A stretch of 54,909 bases of DNA from Desulfofustis glycolicus DSM 9705 (GCF_900130015.1 NZ_FQXS01000029.1:1-54909); one strand, 5' to 3'. Counted from the first letter of the stretch, positions 44,667-54,020 are shown. Notes: generated by a model not told the origin, from the sequence alone. Program-made: numbers and translations.

Positions 44667-45233
44667 ATGGGTACGCAACAGGATGGTACGGCGTGCGAAA
44701 ACGTCTTCATCGGGCTCGGATCGAATCTCGGCGACAGCCGGCAGACTCTGATCAAGGCCTGGAATCTGCTCGGAGAGCAGCCGGACGTGACGCTTGGCGA
44801 GTTGTCCGCCCCCTATCTCTCTTCCCCGGTCGGCATGAGCAGCAGTCATTGGTTCACTAATGCTGTCGGCCGGGTCGTTGCCCGTTGTTCACCGTTTCGC
44901 CTGCTCGAAATCCTGCAGCATGTCGAAACTGCCTTCGGCCGGGTGCGCGAAAAAGAGTCGAAAGGCTACCAGGATCGACTGATTGATCTGGACTTGATCT
45001 ATTTCGGAGACGTGGTCTGCGACGAACCGCGCCTGACCCTGCCGCACCCGCAGCGGACCGATCGATTGTTCGTGCTGGCGCCGCTTGCCGACATCGCCCC
45101 CGGTTTTCCCGACCCCGAACTGGCTGCGGGCTCTACGGTGAGTCAATTGCTCGATGATCTGCGGCGCAGAATCGCTGCCGGTCGGGTCACCGCGCAGGAG
45201 CTGCTTAAAGGATCCTGGTCGGCGGGCAGTTGA
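44667..45233 (+). CDS. folK: 2-Amino-4-hydroxy-6-hydroxymethyldihydropteridine diphosphokinase
   Basis: The 188-residue HPPK transfers pyrophosphate from ATP in folate synthesis. It has FIGLGSNLGDSRQTL, the SSPVG stretch and the RLIDLDLIYFG acidic block that binds magnesium. A C-terminal extension of about 30 residues is unassigned. It is the last of the biosynthetic run before a 128-base gap. Confidence 0.93.
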   Translation: MGTQQDGTACENVFIGLGSNLGDSRQTLIKAWNLLGEQPDVTLGELSAPYLSSPVGMSSSHWFTNAVGRVVARCSPFRLLEILQHVETAFGRVREKESKGYQDRLIDLDLIYFGDVVCDEPRLTLPHPQRTDRLFVLAPLADIAPGFPDPELAAGSTVSQLLDDLRRRIAAGRVTAQELLKGSWSAGS

Positions 45234-45361
45234 GACGACGGACAAGACAGGAGTTGACCCCGGCACGGAAGATTTAGACTTTTATTGCCGGTTGACTATA
45301 ATGGAAGTACCGTGGTCGCAGTTGATCATGAACGTTACGAAACAACGGACAAGGAGGTCTT

Positions 45362-45643
45362 TTGGGACCGCTGAGAATTCTGATCCTGGCTGGGCTGCTT
45401 TATATCGGCTATCGATTGATCATGCGAAGCCTTGGTAAAGGAAGCGGCACGAAGGACGCAAAGAAGCGTGCGTCGGCCGAGAAACCTGAAATGATCACCG
45501 ATGTCCTGGTCGAGGACCCTGTCTGTCATAAACTGGTACCGAAGCAGCAGGCCATCCAGCTGGAGGTAAAGGGCGAGACGCATTACTTCTGCAGCAGGGA
45601 ATGCTCTGAACACTTTCTGTCCGAAAAAGGAGAAGAATTATGA
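45362..45643 (+). CDS. Small membrane-anchored protein with YHS/TRASH-like metal site
   Basis: The 93-residue protein has one N-terminal membrane helix (about 4-22), a charged linker, and a C-terminal part with Cys55 (DPVCHKLV), Cys77 and Cys81 ([11 protein letters not shown]), the arrangement of YHS/TRASH metal-binding domains. Similar small 'PP0621-like' proteins exist. The start is TTG 45362 with AGGAGG four bases before it, an unusual start codon decided by this strong site. Its stop overlaps the next gene's ATG. Metal sensing or chaperoning at the membrane is a guess. Confidence 0.75.
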   Translation: MGPLRILILAGLLYIGYRLIMRSLGKGSGTKDAKKRASAEKPEMITDVLVEDPVCHKLVPKQQAIQLEVKGETHYFCSRECSEHFLSEKGEEL

Positions 45644-46284
45644 AATTTTTTATCGATACCGCCAATCTGGATGAGATTAAAAAAGGCGTGGCAATGGGTA
45701 TGGTTGATGGCGTTACCACCAACCCGTCGTTGGTGGCCAAGGAAGGAAGGCCGTTCCACGAGATTCTCAAAGAGATCTGTGCCGTCGTCGATGGCCCGGT
45801 CAGCGCCGAAGTGGTCAGCCTCGAAGCCGATGGGATGCTGCGTGAGGCCCGGGAACTGGCGGCGATGAGCGACAAAATCGTCGTCAAGATCCCGATGATC
45901 GTCGAGGGGATGAAAGCCGTCAAGCAGCTGACGGCCGAAGGGATCAATACCAATGTGACCCTGGTCTTTTCTCCGGCTCAGGCGCTGCTGGCGGCAAAGG
46001 CGGGGGCGACGTATGTCAGCCCGTTTATCGGACGGCTCGATGATATCAGTCAACCCGGAATGGATCTGATCAACGATATCATGACCATCTATCGGAACTA
46101 CGGCTTCCAGAGCGAAGTCATCGTCGCCAGCGTCAGGCACCCGATGCATGTCGTCGAAGCTGCACTGATCGGTGCCGATATCGCCACTATTCCGTTCAAG
46201 GTGATCGCCCAACTGGCCAAGCATCCGTTGACCGATATCGGTATGGAGCAGTTCCTGTCGGATTGGGAAAAACGCGCCCAATGA
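45640..46284 (+). CDS. fsa: Fructose-6-phosphate aldolase / transaldolase (TalC family)
   Basis: The 214-residue enzyme of the short transaldolase family starts [14 protein letters not shown] with [13 protein letters not shown], the Schiff-base Lys in IVVKIPM and [20 protein letters not shown]. Short members are either fructose-6-phosphate aldolase or true transaldolase. The [10 protein letters not shown] block with Phe is common to both, so I keep the family name. AAGGAG precedes the ATG, which overlaps the previous stop. Confidence 0.9.
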   Translation: MKFFIDTANLDEIKKGVAMGMVDGVTTNPSLVAKEGRPFHEILKEICAVVDGPVSAEVVSLEADGMLREARELAAMSDKIVVKIPMIVEGMKAVKQLTAEGINTNVTLVFSPAQALLAAKAGATYVSPFIGRLDDISQPGMDLINDIMTIYRNYGFQSEVIVASVRHPMHVVEAALIGADIATIPFKVIAQLAKHPLTDIGMEQFLSDWEKRAQ

Positions 46285-47000
46285 GCCCGAGGCTCCAAAC
46301 CAGGGACCGGCACAGCAAGCGGTTGTGCCGGTTGTTGACTTTGTTGCTGATCGGTATCGTCATGACGGGCAGACCCGGCCTGGCGAGCGACGGCATTTTT
46401 GTCTGCCCGGACGGCAAAGGCAACAAGCACTTCACGAACACGCCAGACTCTTCGCAGTGCAGAACCTTTCGCGCCGGCAAACAGGTTACGTTCAGCCATT
46501 TTACGAAGAAGGGCTCCTCGCTGTCAGCCCGCTGGGGTGCGGCGAAAAAAACGTTTGCCTATGACCGGGAGATCAATCAGTGTGCCGCCCGTTACCGTCT
46601 TGATCCGAACCTGGTCAAGGCGGTTATCCGGGCCGAATCGGATTTCAACCGGCACGCGGTGTCGCGTCGCGGGGCGCAGGGGTTGATGCAGCTGATGCCG
46701 GCAACGGCTCGTGAGTTGCGCGTTGCCGATCCGTTCAATGCCCGGCAGAACATCGACGGGGGCACGCGTTATCTGCGCACCCTGCTCGATATGTTCGACG
46801 GCAACGTGACCCTGGCGCTGGCCGCCTATAACGCCGGTCCCACGCTGGTCAAGAAAGTCCGTAAGGTACCGTCGATTCCGGAAACCGTCCTCTATGTCAA
46901 ACGGGTCCTCTCTTATTATGAAGGCTACGGTGAAAGACGTATCGCCGACGTCTTCGATCGTGCGCAGATCAATGTTCGTGGTTTGGTAACGGTTCAATAA
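46281..47000 (+). CDS. Lytic transglycosylase, SLT domain
   Basis: The 239-residue protein has a signal peptide (hydrophobic core 17-30, cleavage near GLAS), a short DUF4124-like segment ([19 protein letters not shown]) and a C-terminal SLT domain (about 92-215). The catalytic Glu119 is in VIRAESDFN, followed by [13 protein letters not shown] and ALAAYNAGP. It cleaves peptidoglycan in the periplasm. The ATG overlaps the aldolase stop (ATGA). Confidence 0.9.
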   Translation: MSPRLQTRDRHSKRLCRLLTLLLIGIVMTGRPGLASDGIFVCPDGKGNKHFTNTPDSSQCRTFRAGKQVTFSHFTKKGSSLSARWGAAKKTFAYDREINQCAARYRLDPNLVKAVIRAESDFNRHAVSRRGAQGLMQLMPATARELRVADPFNARQNIDGGTRYLRTLLDMFDGNVTLALAAYNAGPTLVKKVRKVPSIPETVLYVKRVLSYYEGYGERRIADVFDRAQINVRGLVTVQ

Positions 47001-47004
47001 CCCG

Positions 47005-47571
47005 ATGAAATACTTGCTGACCCTGCCGAATATACTGACCGGTTTCCGGTTTGCGCTGATACCGGTGCTGATGGTGCTCTTTATGATCCACCAGGGCACC
47101 GGTGTGGAAATGGCGGCTTTTCTCGTCTTTGTGCTGGCCGCACTGACCGATTTTGCCGATGGCTACCTGGCCCGCAGGTACAAGGCCGAGACGGTGCTCG
47201 GCAAACTGATGGACCCGTTGGCCGACAAAGCGCTGGTTACCACGGCGCTGATCATGCTCATCCCGCTCGGCAAGATTCCGGCCGCCGTCAGCCTGGTTAT
47301 TATCTGCCGCGAAATCATCGTTACCGGGTTTCGCGGCCTGGCCGCCACCAGCGGTAAAGTTGTGGCAGCCGGCATGCTCGGCAAGATCAAGAGTAACCTG
47401 CAGTATTTCGGTCTCGGGTTTCTGATCTTTCCGCTCGGTGTCTTGCCCGTGCCGTACCAGCATGAAATCGGCAGGATCCTGATCTACGGCTCATTGGTGA
47501 TGGCCGTCTGGTCCGCTATCGACTACTTCTACAAACTCCGCGCCGTTTTCGTGGAAACTCCCGCCCGCTAG
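47005..47571 (+). CDS. pgsA: CDP-diacylglycerol-glycerol-3-phosphate 3-phosphatidyltransferase
   Basis: The 188-residue inner-membrane enzyme makes phosphatidylglycerophosphate. It starts with LTLPNILTGFRF and has the CDP-alcohol phosphotransferase motif in DFADGYLARRY and GKLMDPLADK. Four to five hydrophobic segments fit the family. It starts four bases after the lytic transglycosylase stop and ends the plus-strand run, facing the DUF1445 gene. Confidence 0.93.
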   Translation: MKYLLTLPNILTGFRFALIPVLMVLFMIHQGTGVEMAAFLVFVLAALTDFADGYLARRYKAETVLGKLMDPLADKALVTTALIMLIPLGKIPAAVSLVIICREIIVTGFRGLAATSGKVVAAGMLGKIKSNLQYFGLGFLIFPLGVLPVPYQHEIGRILIYGSLVMAVWSAIDYFYKLRAVFVETPAR

Positions 47572-47591
47572 GCGACTGCCCGTACCTCCTT

Positions 47592-48443
47592 TTATACCTC
47601 GCTGAAATCGCCCTGACGGTCCTGGAACTCTTCGTCGCGATAATCAGAGACGAACATGTAGCCGGGGGCGTGGGTAATGGCCAGTTCGGGGGCGACATTC
47701 ATCAAAGCCGCCTGCGGGGTCACCCCGCACGCCCAGAAGACGGGCACTTCGCCATCGCGAACAGGAACAGGATCGCCAAAATCGGGTCGCGACAGATCGC
47801 CGATGCCGATTGCAGCCGGATTGCCGTGATGGACTGGTGCGCCGTGGACGGCCGGATAACGGCCGGTAATTCGGTAGGCCTTTTCGACCAGTGCAGCGGG
47901 GATCGGGCGCATGCTGACCACTAATTGACCGGTAAACGGACCGGCCGGGCGGCAGGCGATGTTAGTCAGGTACATCGGTACATTGCAGCCGCATTCAATA
48001 TGACGAACCGGCACGTTCTCTTTGAGCAGCGCGTTTTCAAACGTGAAGCTGCAGCCGATCAGAAAACTGACGAAATCGTCCTGCCAGAGATCGGTCACGT
48101 CACTGCGCAGTTCAACTTCTGTGGCTCGAAAGACCTTGTAGCCAGGCAGATCGGTGCGCAGATCACTACCCGGCGCGAGCTTTTTCGCCTCATAGCCACC
48201 CCCCTTGACCACCTCGAGCAGCGGGCACGGTTTCGGATTCTGCCGGCAGAACTGGTGAAAATCGTCCGCGTAACGGCTCGGCAGGATGACCAGGTTGAGC
48301 TGGGTGTAGCCGACACAGCAGCCGCTGGTCGGTTGGCGCCACAAGCCGCGGCGAACTTCATTTCTGAATTGTACCGGCGTCAGCGTCTGCATCCGTTCCG
48401 GGATAGCCGCAGTGCCGGGAGATACCGGCGATGGTTGGTTCAT
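47592..48443 (-). CDS. DUF1445 family protein (putative hydro-lyase / D-glutamate cyclase-like)
   Basis: The 283-residue protein has GCCVGYTQLNLVILP, DFVSFLIGCSFTFENALL and FWACGVTPQAALMN, the conserved blocks of the DUF1445/YcsI family. A vertebrate relative is D-glutamate cyclase, which forms 5-oxo-D-proline; bacterial members are called putative hydro-lyases. AGGAG precedes ATG 48443. It is divergent from the GntR regulator across 69 bases and so is likely controlled by it together with the TRAP-amidase genes. Confidence 0.85.
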   Translation of the reverse strand: MNQPSPVSPGTAAIPERMQTLTPVQFRNEVRRGLWRQPTSGCCVGYTQLNLVILPSRYADDFHQFCRQNPKPCPLLEVVKGGGYEAKKLAPGSDLRTDLPGYKVFRATEVELRSDVTDLWQDDFVSFLIGCSFTFENALLKENVPVRHIECGCNVPMYLTNIACRPAGPFTGQLVVSMRPIPAALVEKAYRITGRYPAVHGAPVHHGNPAAIGIGDLSRPDFGDPVPVRDGEVPVFWACGVTPQAALMNVAPELAITHAPGYMFVSDYRDEEFQDRQGDFSEV

Positions 48444-48477
48444 TGCCTCGCTCCTGTGAAATGAGATCATCGTTGTA

Positions 48478-48512
48478 TTGACACCTGGTATACTACATGA
48501 TATATCACAAGT
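48478..48512 (+). promoter_or_regulatory. GntR promoter with overlapping candidate operator
   Basis: TGGTATACT at 48487-48495 is an extended -10 (TGn plus TATACT). TTGACA at 48478-48483, 17 bases before TATATC (48501-48506), is a second possible promoter. GGTATACT has a GTATAC palindrome at its centre like the TTGTATACAA-type operators of FCD-GntR regulators, so autoregulation is likely. With the second promoter the transcript would begin near the ATG at 48513, which lacks a ribosome-binding site. Confidence 0.5.
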
Positions 48513-49196
48513 ATGCCAAACAAATCGATGCGCCAGGTTGCCTATGACTGGCTGAAAAAGCAGATCATCACGCTCGATTTTCCGATGGGTAGCTGCCTGG
48601 TGGAAAACACGCTCTGCCGGGACCTCGGGATGGGCCGGACGCCGATCCGGGAAGCGCTCCAGCAGCTGGCAGCGGAAGGGTTGGTGACGATACTGCCGAG
48701 AAAGGGCATTTTCGTCAGCAATATCAATTTCACCGATTTCGAGAACCTGATCGAGGTCAGGATCATGCTCGAGACCCATGTCGTTCGGCGACTGGCCCGC
48801 AACCGTATGCTCGTAGGCGGTGTCGACCCCGACAGGCTGGAGCAGATTCGGGCGCTGTTCGACAATGTCGCCGAGCTGGTCGAAGCCGGTGATATCGACG
48901 CGTTGCTGGTTATCGAACGCAAGTTTCATCAAGGCTTGGTCGCGCTGCTCAACAACCCGTTACTCGACGATCTGGCCGAACATATCTTCGACCTGGTGAC
49001 CCGCACCTGGTATCTGTCCTTTAAAAACAGGACGAAACAGGATCTGGCCGAGACCCTGCAGGAGAATCTCGATGTGTTCGAGAAGGTCTGTCAGGGAGAC
49101 GCCCAGGCCGCGGAAGACGCCATCGTGGAACACGTGATGAATTTCCGCAGCAAGGTCTTTCATCAGCCGAACGTGCATTACTACCACCACCCTTAA
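48513..49196 (+). CDS. GntR family transcriptional regulator (FCD domain)
   Basis: The 227-residue protein has an N-terminal winged helix (about 5-70, MGRTPIREALQQLAAEGLV as recognition region) and an all-helical FCD ligand domain (about 80-215) with the metal-binding Asp/His pattern seen in EVRIMLETHVVRRL and ERKFHQGL. Such regulators respond to small organic acids. It is divergent from the DUF1445 gene and 17 bases before the TRAP transporter genes, whose substrate is the probable inducer. No ribosome-binding site is visible. Confidence 0.9.
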   Translation: MPNKSMRQVAYDWLKKQIITLDFPMGSCLVENTLCRDLGMGRTPIREALQQLAAEGLVTILPRKGIFVSNINFTDFENLIEVRIMLETHVVRRLARNRMLVGGVDPDRLEQIRALFDNVAELVEAGDIDALLVIERKFHQGLVALLNNPLLDDLAEHIFDLVTRTWYLSFKNRTKQDLAETLQENLDVFEKVCQGDAQAAEDAIVEHVMNFRSKVFHQPNVHYYHHP

Positions 49197-49213
49197 AAGA
49201 CGGAGGTCCACCC

Positions 49214-50248
49214 ATGAAAAAAGTTGCCATGTTCACCCTGTGTTCCGGCCTGCTCCTGACCATTGCCTCGGGGGCGATCGCCAAAGACCTTCGGGTCGTC
49301 GGCAGTTGGAACAGTTTGACGATGTTCAAGAATTTCGAGCAGCCGTTCTGGACGGAAAAGGTGCCGGCGGCGATGCCCGATGTGACGGTCGAGATGACTT
49401 CCCTCGGCCAGGTCAACCTCAACGGTCCCGCCGTCCTGCGCCAGATGGATATGGGTGTATTTGATGTGGTACATACTGTCGCCGATTACGTGGTAGCCGA
49501 TTCCCCGGTCCTGGCCGGGCTCGATATGCCTGCCCTGGCCCCGGAGATCGAGCAGGCGCGCTCTGTGGTCGATGCCTATCGTCCGGTCGTCGCCGAGACG
49601 CTGGCCCGGGACTTTAACGCCAAGTTGCTGGCCATCGCCCCATACCCGGCCCAGGTCATTTTTTGCAAGGGAGCGGTCGCCGGGCTCGATGACTTGAAAG
49701 GAAAGAAGATCAGGGCGAGTGGCTGGACCACGTCGGAATTCGTCACCGCGCTCGGCGCCACCGGCGTTACCATGTCCTTCAGCGAAGTCCCCCAGTCCTT
49801 GCAGCGCGGTGTCGTCGACTGCGCCATTACCGGCAGCCTATCGGGATATTCGGCCGGATGGGGAGAAGTGGCCGATCATATCTATCCGCTGCCGGTCGGC
49901 GGCTGGGATTACGTGATCACTTCGATGAGCATGAAAACCTGGGAGAGTTTTTCCGAGGCCGAGCAACAGCAATTGCAGGAGATGATCACCGACGAGCTGG
50001 AAACGCCGGCCTGGCAGGTAACTGCCGAGGAGACGATAGCCGGGGTGGATTGCCTGACGGGCAAGCAGTGCGCCCACGGTGAGCCCAACAATTTGACCCT
50101 GGTGCCGATCTCGGACAACGACCTGCAGCGGGCCCAGGAAGTTCTGGTGGAAAACGTCCTGCCGGCTTGGGCCGCCAAGGTCTCCCCGGCCGATGTCGCG
50201 CAATGGAACGAAACTGCCGGCAAGCAGGCCAATATCCAGATCAAGTAG
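49214..50248 (+). CDS. TRAP transporter substrate-binding protein (DctP type)
   Basis: The 344-residue periplasmic protein has a signal peptide (cleavage after GAIA, about 23) and the DctP fold, with LDDLKGKKIRASG containing the conserved arginine that pairs with the ligand carboxylate and FSEVPQSLQRGVVDCAI. GGAGG lies 8 bases before the ATG. It captures a carboxylate for the DctQM permease encoded next. Confidence 0.9.
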   Translation: MKKVAMFTLCSGLLLTIASGAIAKDLRVVGSWNSLTMFKNFEQPFWTEKVPAAMPDVTVEMTSLGQVNLNGPAVLRQMDMGVFDVVHTVADYVVADSPVLAGLDMPALAPEIEQARSVVDAYRPVVAETLARDFNAKLLAIAPYPAQVIFCKGAVAGLDDLKGKKIRASGWTTSEFVTALGATGVTMSFSEVPQSLQRGVVDCAITGSLSGYSAGWGEVADHIYPLPVGGWDYVITSMSMKTWESFSEAEQQQLQEMITDELETPAWQVTAEETIAGVDCLTGKQCAHGEPNNLTLVPISDNDLQRAQEVLVENVLPAWAAKVSPADVAQWNETAGKQANIQIK

Positions 50249-50408
50249 CCTCTCAGGCCGTCGGCGGGCGGGGGATCGTATCGGACCCTGCCCACCGATC
50301 AGGCCCACTGATGTAGGTAACCGCTGTGTCCGCCGTCGAGCCGGGTCTTCCTGCCGATGACCGGTTCGCAGAACCACCAGTTGATTCAGGATCCGCCATC
50401 AGCTGTAG

Positions 50409-51029
50409 ATGGCCGGGATTGAGCGTATGGGCAAACTCCTCTCTCTTACCGAAATCGTCAATCGGGTCGGCGTCTGGGTCGGCGGTTTGCTGATGTTTTT
50501 TACCTCTGCGATGATTGCCGTAGAGGTGGTGCTCCGTAAGGTTTTCGCCATCTCCATGGGCGGAGCTGATGAAATCTCCAGCTACGTGCTGGCCATCAGT
50601 TGCAGTTGGGCCTTTGGTTTTGCCTTGCTGCGCAAGGCACATATCCGCATCGATATTTTTTACGCGAAAATGGGGCAGCGTCTGCAATCGCTGCTTGACC
50701 TGCTGTCGCTGCTGACCTTTCTTGTCTACCAGATACCGCTTGTCTACTTTGCCTGGCTGGTGGTGAAGACCTCGATCATCAGGAATTCGGCGGCCAACAC
50801 GCCGCTGCATACCCCGTTGTGGATTCCGCAAGGACTCTGGTTTCTTGGACTTGTCTGCTTTCTGTTGACCACGGTAGTGCTGCTCGTGTCCTCTGTCGCC
50901 CGGCTGGCCCGTGGCGATCTGGAGGGCGCCCGCGCCCTGACCGGACCGAATACCATCGAGGACGAGATCAAGGAGGAAGGTGCGTCCCTGCCTGAAGCGA
51001 AGACACCATCCGATGGGGGCTTCCGATGA
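50409..51029 (+). CDS. TRAP transporter small permease (DctQ)
   Basis: The 206-residue membrane protein has four predicted segments and the motif EVVLRKVFAISMGGADEISSY and RKAHIRIDIFY typical of DctQ. A charged C-terminal tail follows. Start ATG 50409 or ATG 50427; neither has a strong ribosome-binding site. It overlaps the large permease gene by four bases. Confidence 0.88.
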   Translation: MAGIERMGKLLSLTEIVNRVGVWVGGLLMFFTSAMIAVEVVLRKVFAISMGGADEISSYVLAISCSWAFGFALLRKAHIRIDIFYAKMGQRLQSLLDLLSLLTFLVYQIPLVYFAWLVVKTSIIRNSAANTPLHTPLWIPQGLWFLGLVCFLLTTVVLLVSSVARLARGDLEGARALTGPNTIEDEIKEEGASLPEAKTPSDGGFR

Positions 51030-52315
51030 TGATCATTGGTGTCGTTCTTGCCGTCCTGTTGCTATTTCTGTTGCTCAGCATCCCGGTTGCCGCGGCCCTG
51101 GCGGCTCTCGGCCTGAGCATGGGCAGCGTGTATTCCCCGTTTCCGCTCTACAAGGCCCTCGGGGAGATCTCCTGGTCCGCGGGCACCGATTTTTTACTTC
51201 TGGCCATTCCACTATTCGTACTGCTCGGTGAGATCCTGCTCCGGGCCGGTATCGCCGAGCGCACCTATCGAGCGCTTTTTTACTGGCTTTCCTGGCTGCC
51301 CGGCGGTTTGATGCATGCCAACGTCGCCACTTCGGCACTGTTTGCCGCCACGTCCGGCTCCTCGGTGGCGACCGCGGCGACGATTACCACGGTGGCGCTG
51401 CCCCAGGCGCGCAAGTTCGGCTATGCGGAAAGCCTGTTTGCCGGTTCAATTGCGGCCGGCGGGACGTTGGGGATTCTTATTCCGCCGTCGATCAACCTGA
51501 TCGTCTACGGTTTTCTGACCAATACGTCGATCCCGCGCCTCTTCCTGGCCGGCATCGTCCCCGGCATTACGCTGACGATCCTGTTCATGATCGGCATCGT
51601 CGTCATCTGCCTGATCAATCCGAAACTCTCCGGACAGAAGGTGAACTCGTCCTGGTCGCAGCGTCTCGGCAGCCTCAAAGACCTGATTCCGGTGCTGTTG
51701 ATCTTTGTCGTGGTGATCGGCTCCATCTATGCCGGTTTTGCAACGCCGACCGAATCGGCAGCCCTCGGCGTACTCGCGGCGCTGGCTCTGGCGGCGGCCC
51801 ACCGACGCCTGAGCCTGGTCATGCTGCGCGACGTGGTGGAAGGGACGATGCGTACCACGGCGATGATCATGCTCATCCTGTTTGCCGCCTATTTTCTCAA
51901 CTTCGTCCTCGCCTCGATCGGTCTGACCCAGATGCTCACCGATTTTGTCAACAATCTGGGCATGAGCCCGATGGCGACCATGTTGGTCATCGTAGCTCTC
52001 TACATGGTGCTCGGCTTTTTCATCGAGACCCTGTCGCTGATGGTCATCACCATTCCGATCGTGGCGCCGGTGGTGGTCGGTCTCGGCTTCGATCCGGTCT
52101 GGTTCGGGGTTTTGCTCATTCTGCTCATTGAAATGGCCCTGATTACCCCGCCGGTGGGGCTCAATCTCTATGTGGTACAGGGAATCCGCCAGAGTGGTTC
52201 GATCAGTGAAGTAATGATCGGCAGCATTCCCTTTGTCGGTTTGATCCTCCTGATGATCTTCCTGCTGCTGCTCTACCCTGACCTGGCCTTGATTTTGGCC
52301 CGCTACGTTCAGTAA
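51026..52315 (+). CDS. TRAP transporter large permease (DctM)
   Basis: The 429-residue protein has about twelve membrane segments and DctM signatures: LLAIPLFVLLGEILLRAGI, SGSSVATAATITTVALP, GGTLGILIPPSINLIVYG and LITPPVGLNLYVVQG. It is the sodium-coupled channel subunit of the transporter. The start overlaps the DctQ stop (ATGATGA). Confidence 0.93.
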   Translation: MMIIGVVLAVLLLFLLLSIPVAAALAALGLSMGSVYSPFPLYKALGEISWSAGTDFLLLAIPLFVLLGEILLRAGIAERTYRALFYWLSWLPGGLMHANVATSALFAATSGSSVATAATITTVALPQARKFGYAESLFAGSIAAGGTLGILIPPSINLIVYGFLTNTSIPRLFLAGIVPGITLTILFMIGIVVICLINPKLSGQKVNSSWSQRLGSLKDLIPVLLIFVVVIGSIYAGFATPTESAALGVLAALALAAAHRRLSLVMLRDVVEGTMRTTAMIMLILFAAYFLNFVLASIGLTQMLTDFVNNLGMSPMATMLVIVALYMVLGFFIETLSLMVITIPIVAPVVVGLGFDPVWFGVLLILLIEMALITPPVGLNLYVVQGIRQSGSISEVMIGSIPFVGLILLMIFLLLLYPDLALILARYVQ

Positions 52316-52341
52316 TCTTTCGTCATTCTCGGAGGACTATC

Positions 52342-53022
52342 ATGCAGACGATCAGCTTCACGTTTCCCGACAGCTCGCAGGAGTTGGTCATCGATCGGCT
52401 TGTTGTCGCCGGCTGGGTCGGTAAAGACAGGGCCGCCCTGCAAAAGCATATCGATGAACTGGCCGCCCTCGGCGTCACCCCGCCGGGGCGCACGCCGACC
52501 TATATGAACCTGAGCCCATCCTTGCTGACCAGCAGACCGGAGATCAGCGTCGTCGGGCCGAACTCCTCCGGGGAGGTCGAGGCGGTTGTCGTTGTCGCCC
52601 GGGACGGACAGCGCTACCTGACGGTCGGCAGCGATCACACCGATCGCCAGTTCGAGCAATACGGCATCCCGGAATCGAAACAGATGTGTGCCAAACCGAT
52701 GGCCGACGCAGCCTGGCCGCTGGACGAGGTGCAAGACCACCTGGCCGAGGTGACGCTCCGTTCCTGGATTACCGAGGGTGGCCGGCGACGGCTCTACCAG
52801 GAAGGGACCCTGGCGGCCAATCGCGATATTTTCGAACTGCTTGCCGAAATGCCGTCAGAGTGCGTGGACGACGGGTGCTCATTCTGTATGTTTTGCGGTA
52901 CGTTTGCTGCCATTGGCGGCTTGAGCTACGGCGAGCGGTTTGAAATCGAGATGGCCGATCCGCTGCTCAAACGACGCATCGCCCATACGTACGATATTCG
53001 CGTGTTGCCTCAGTTCATTTAG
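52342..53022 (+). CDS. DUF2848 family protein
   Basis: The 226-residue cytoplasmic protein has the DUF2848 pattern LVIDRLVVAGWVGKD, TPTYMNLSPSLLTS and VGSDHTDRQFE, with a Cys cluster CSFCMFCGTFA near residue 185. Members are often beside amidase and hydratase genes and may be FAH-like hydrolases, but the function is not established. It is 26 bases after the TRAP large permease, so it probably handles the imported compound. Confidence 0.85.
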   Translation: MQTISFTFPDSSQELVIDRLVVAGWVGKDRAALQKHIDELAALGVTPPGRTPTYMNLSPSLLTSRPEISVVGPNSSGEVEAVVVVARDGQRYLTVGSDHTDRQFEQYGIPESKQMCAKPMADAAWPLDEVQDHLAEVTLRSWITEGGRRRLYQEGTLAANRDIFELLAEMPSECVDDGCSFCMFCGTFAAIGGLSYGERFEIEMADPLLKRRIAHTYDIRVLPQFI

Positions 53023-53057
53023 GCGAGCTGGCCAGACACCGGGGAGGAACCCAGCCT

Positions 53058-53855
53058 ATGACCGTGAAACTCATCCTTGCGCAAACTGCTGGTTCGGTTT
53101 CGGTCCGTGAAAATATTGAAACGGCCCGCCGTCTCATCGGTCAGGCGGCGCAGGCCGGTGGTGACCTGATCGTGTTTCCGGAGATGTTCATGGCGCTGCC
53201 GCAATCGGGGCAACCACTCGGCTCTGTGGCCGAGCCGATTGATGGTCCGTTTGCCACGGCGCTGAGTGAGTTGGCGCGGGCGCACCGGATCGCAGTAGCC
53301 AGCGGCTTTTGGGAGAAGGCCGACCAGGAGCCGGACAAGGCGGTCAACGCAGCTGTCGTCTTTGACGATCATGGTGATCTGCTGGCCAGCTATCGCAAGA
53401 TCCATCTCTTCAATGCGCTCAGCGTCCGGGAATCAGACACGATGATCGGCGGGCGGACTCCGCCCCCGATTTTTTCCGTGGGCTCGCTACAGGTCGGCCT
53501 GGCGATCTGCTACGATCTGCGTTTTCCTGAACTGTTCCGCTATCTGGCGGGTCACGGCGCCGACCTGGTGATCGTCCCGTCCGCCTGGTATGCCGGCCCG
53601 ATGAAAGAAGAACACTGGCTTACCTTGCTGCAGGCGAGGGCCATCGAAAACACCTGTTATATGGCCGGGGTCAATCTCTGCGGCACCTCGTTCGCGGCCC
53701 GCTCGGCGATTTTCGATCCGTACGGGGTAACGCTCGCCACCGCCGGAGAAGGTGAAACCCTGCTGACCGGTTCGGTGAGCAGCAAACGGGTGCGAGAAAT
53801 CAGGGAGAAGCTGCCGACGCTCAGTCACGTCCAGTCTCATTTGTTCCAGGACTGA
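53058..53855 (+). CDS. Carbon-nitrogen hydrolase (nitrilase superfamily amidase)
   Basis: The 265-residue enzyme has the E-K-C triad: Glu42 in VFPEMFM, Lys114 in YRKIHLF and Cys151 in AICYDLRFPELFR. The family hydrolyses omega-amides, N-carbamoyl amides or nitriles. The RKIHLF and CYDLRFPE sequences resemble omega-amidase/N-carbamoyl-type branches. It is the last gene of the module and supports hydrolysis of an amide-bearing carboxylate, an inference. Confidence 0.9.
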   Translation: MTVKLILAQTAGSVSVRENIETARRLIGQAAQAGGDLIVFPEMFMALPQSGQPLGSVAEPIDGPFATALSELARAHRIAVASGFWEKADQEPDKAVNAAVVFDDHGDLLASYRKIHLFNALSVRESDTMIGGRTPPPIFSVGSLQVGLAICYDLRFPELFRYLAGHGADLVIVPSAWYAGPMKEEHWLTLLQARAIENTCYMAGVNLCGTSFAARSAIFDPYGVTLATAGEGETLLTGSVSSKRVREIREKLPTLSHVQSHLFQD

Positions 53856-53928
53856 ACAGCGAGTACGAGAACGACAACGCTTTCTGCTTGACTGCAAAAC
53901 GGAATCTGAGCTATAAACATCATCTCAT

Positions 53929-54015
53929 GCCGGAGTGGTGAAACTGGTAGACGCACGGGACTCAAAATCCCGCGGGAGCAATCCCATGTCGGTTCGATTC
54001 CGACCTCCGGCACCA
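53929..54015 (+). tRNA. tRNA-Leu (anticodon CAA)
   Basis: The acceptor stem GCCGGAG (53929-53935) pairs with CTCCGGC (54005-54011), followed by A and an encoded CCA (54013-54015). The anticodon arm CGGGA-CTCAAAA-TCCCG gives anticodon CAA for Leu UUG. A long variable arm and the TTCGATTC T-loop are present, as expected for a class II tRNA. Confidence 0.95.
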
Positions 54016-54020
54016 AGTTC

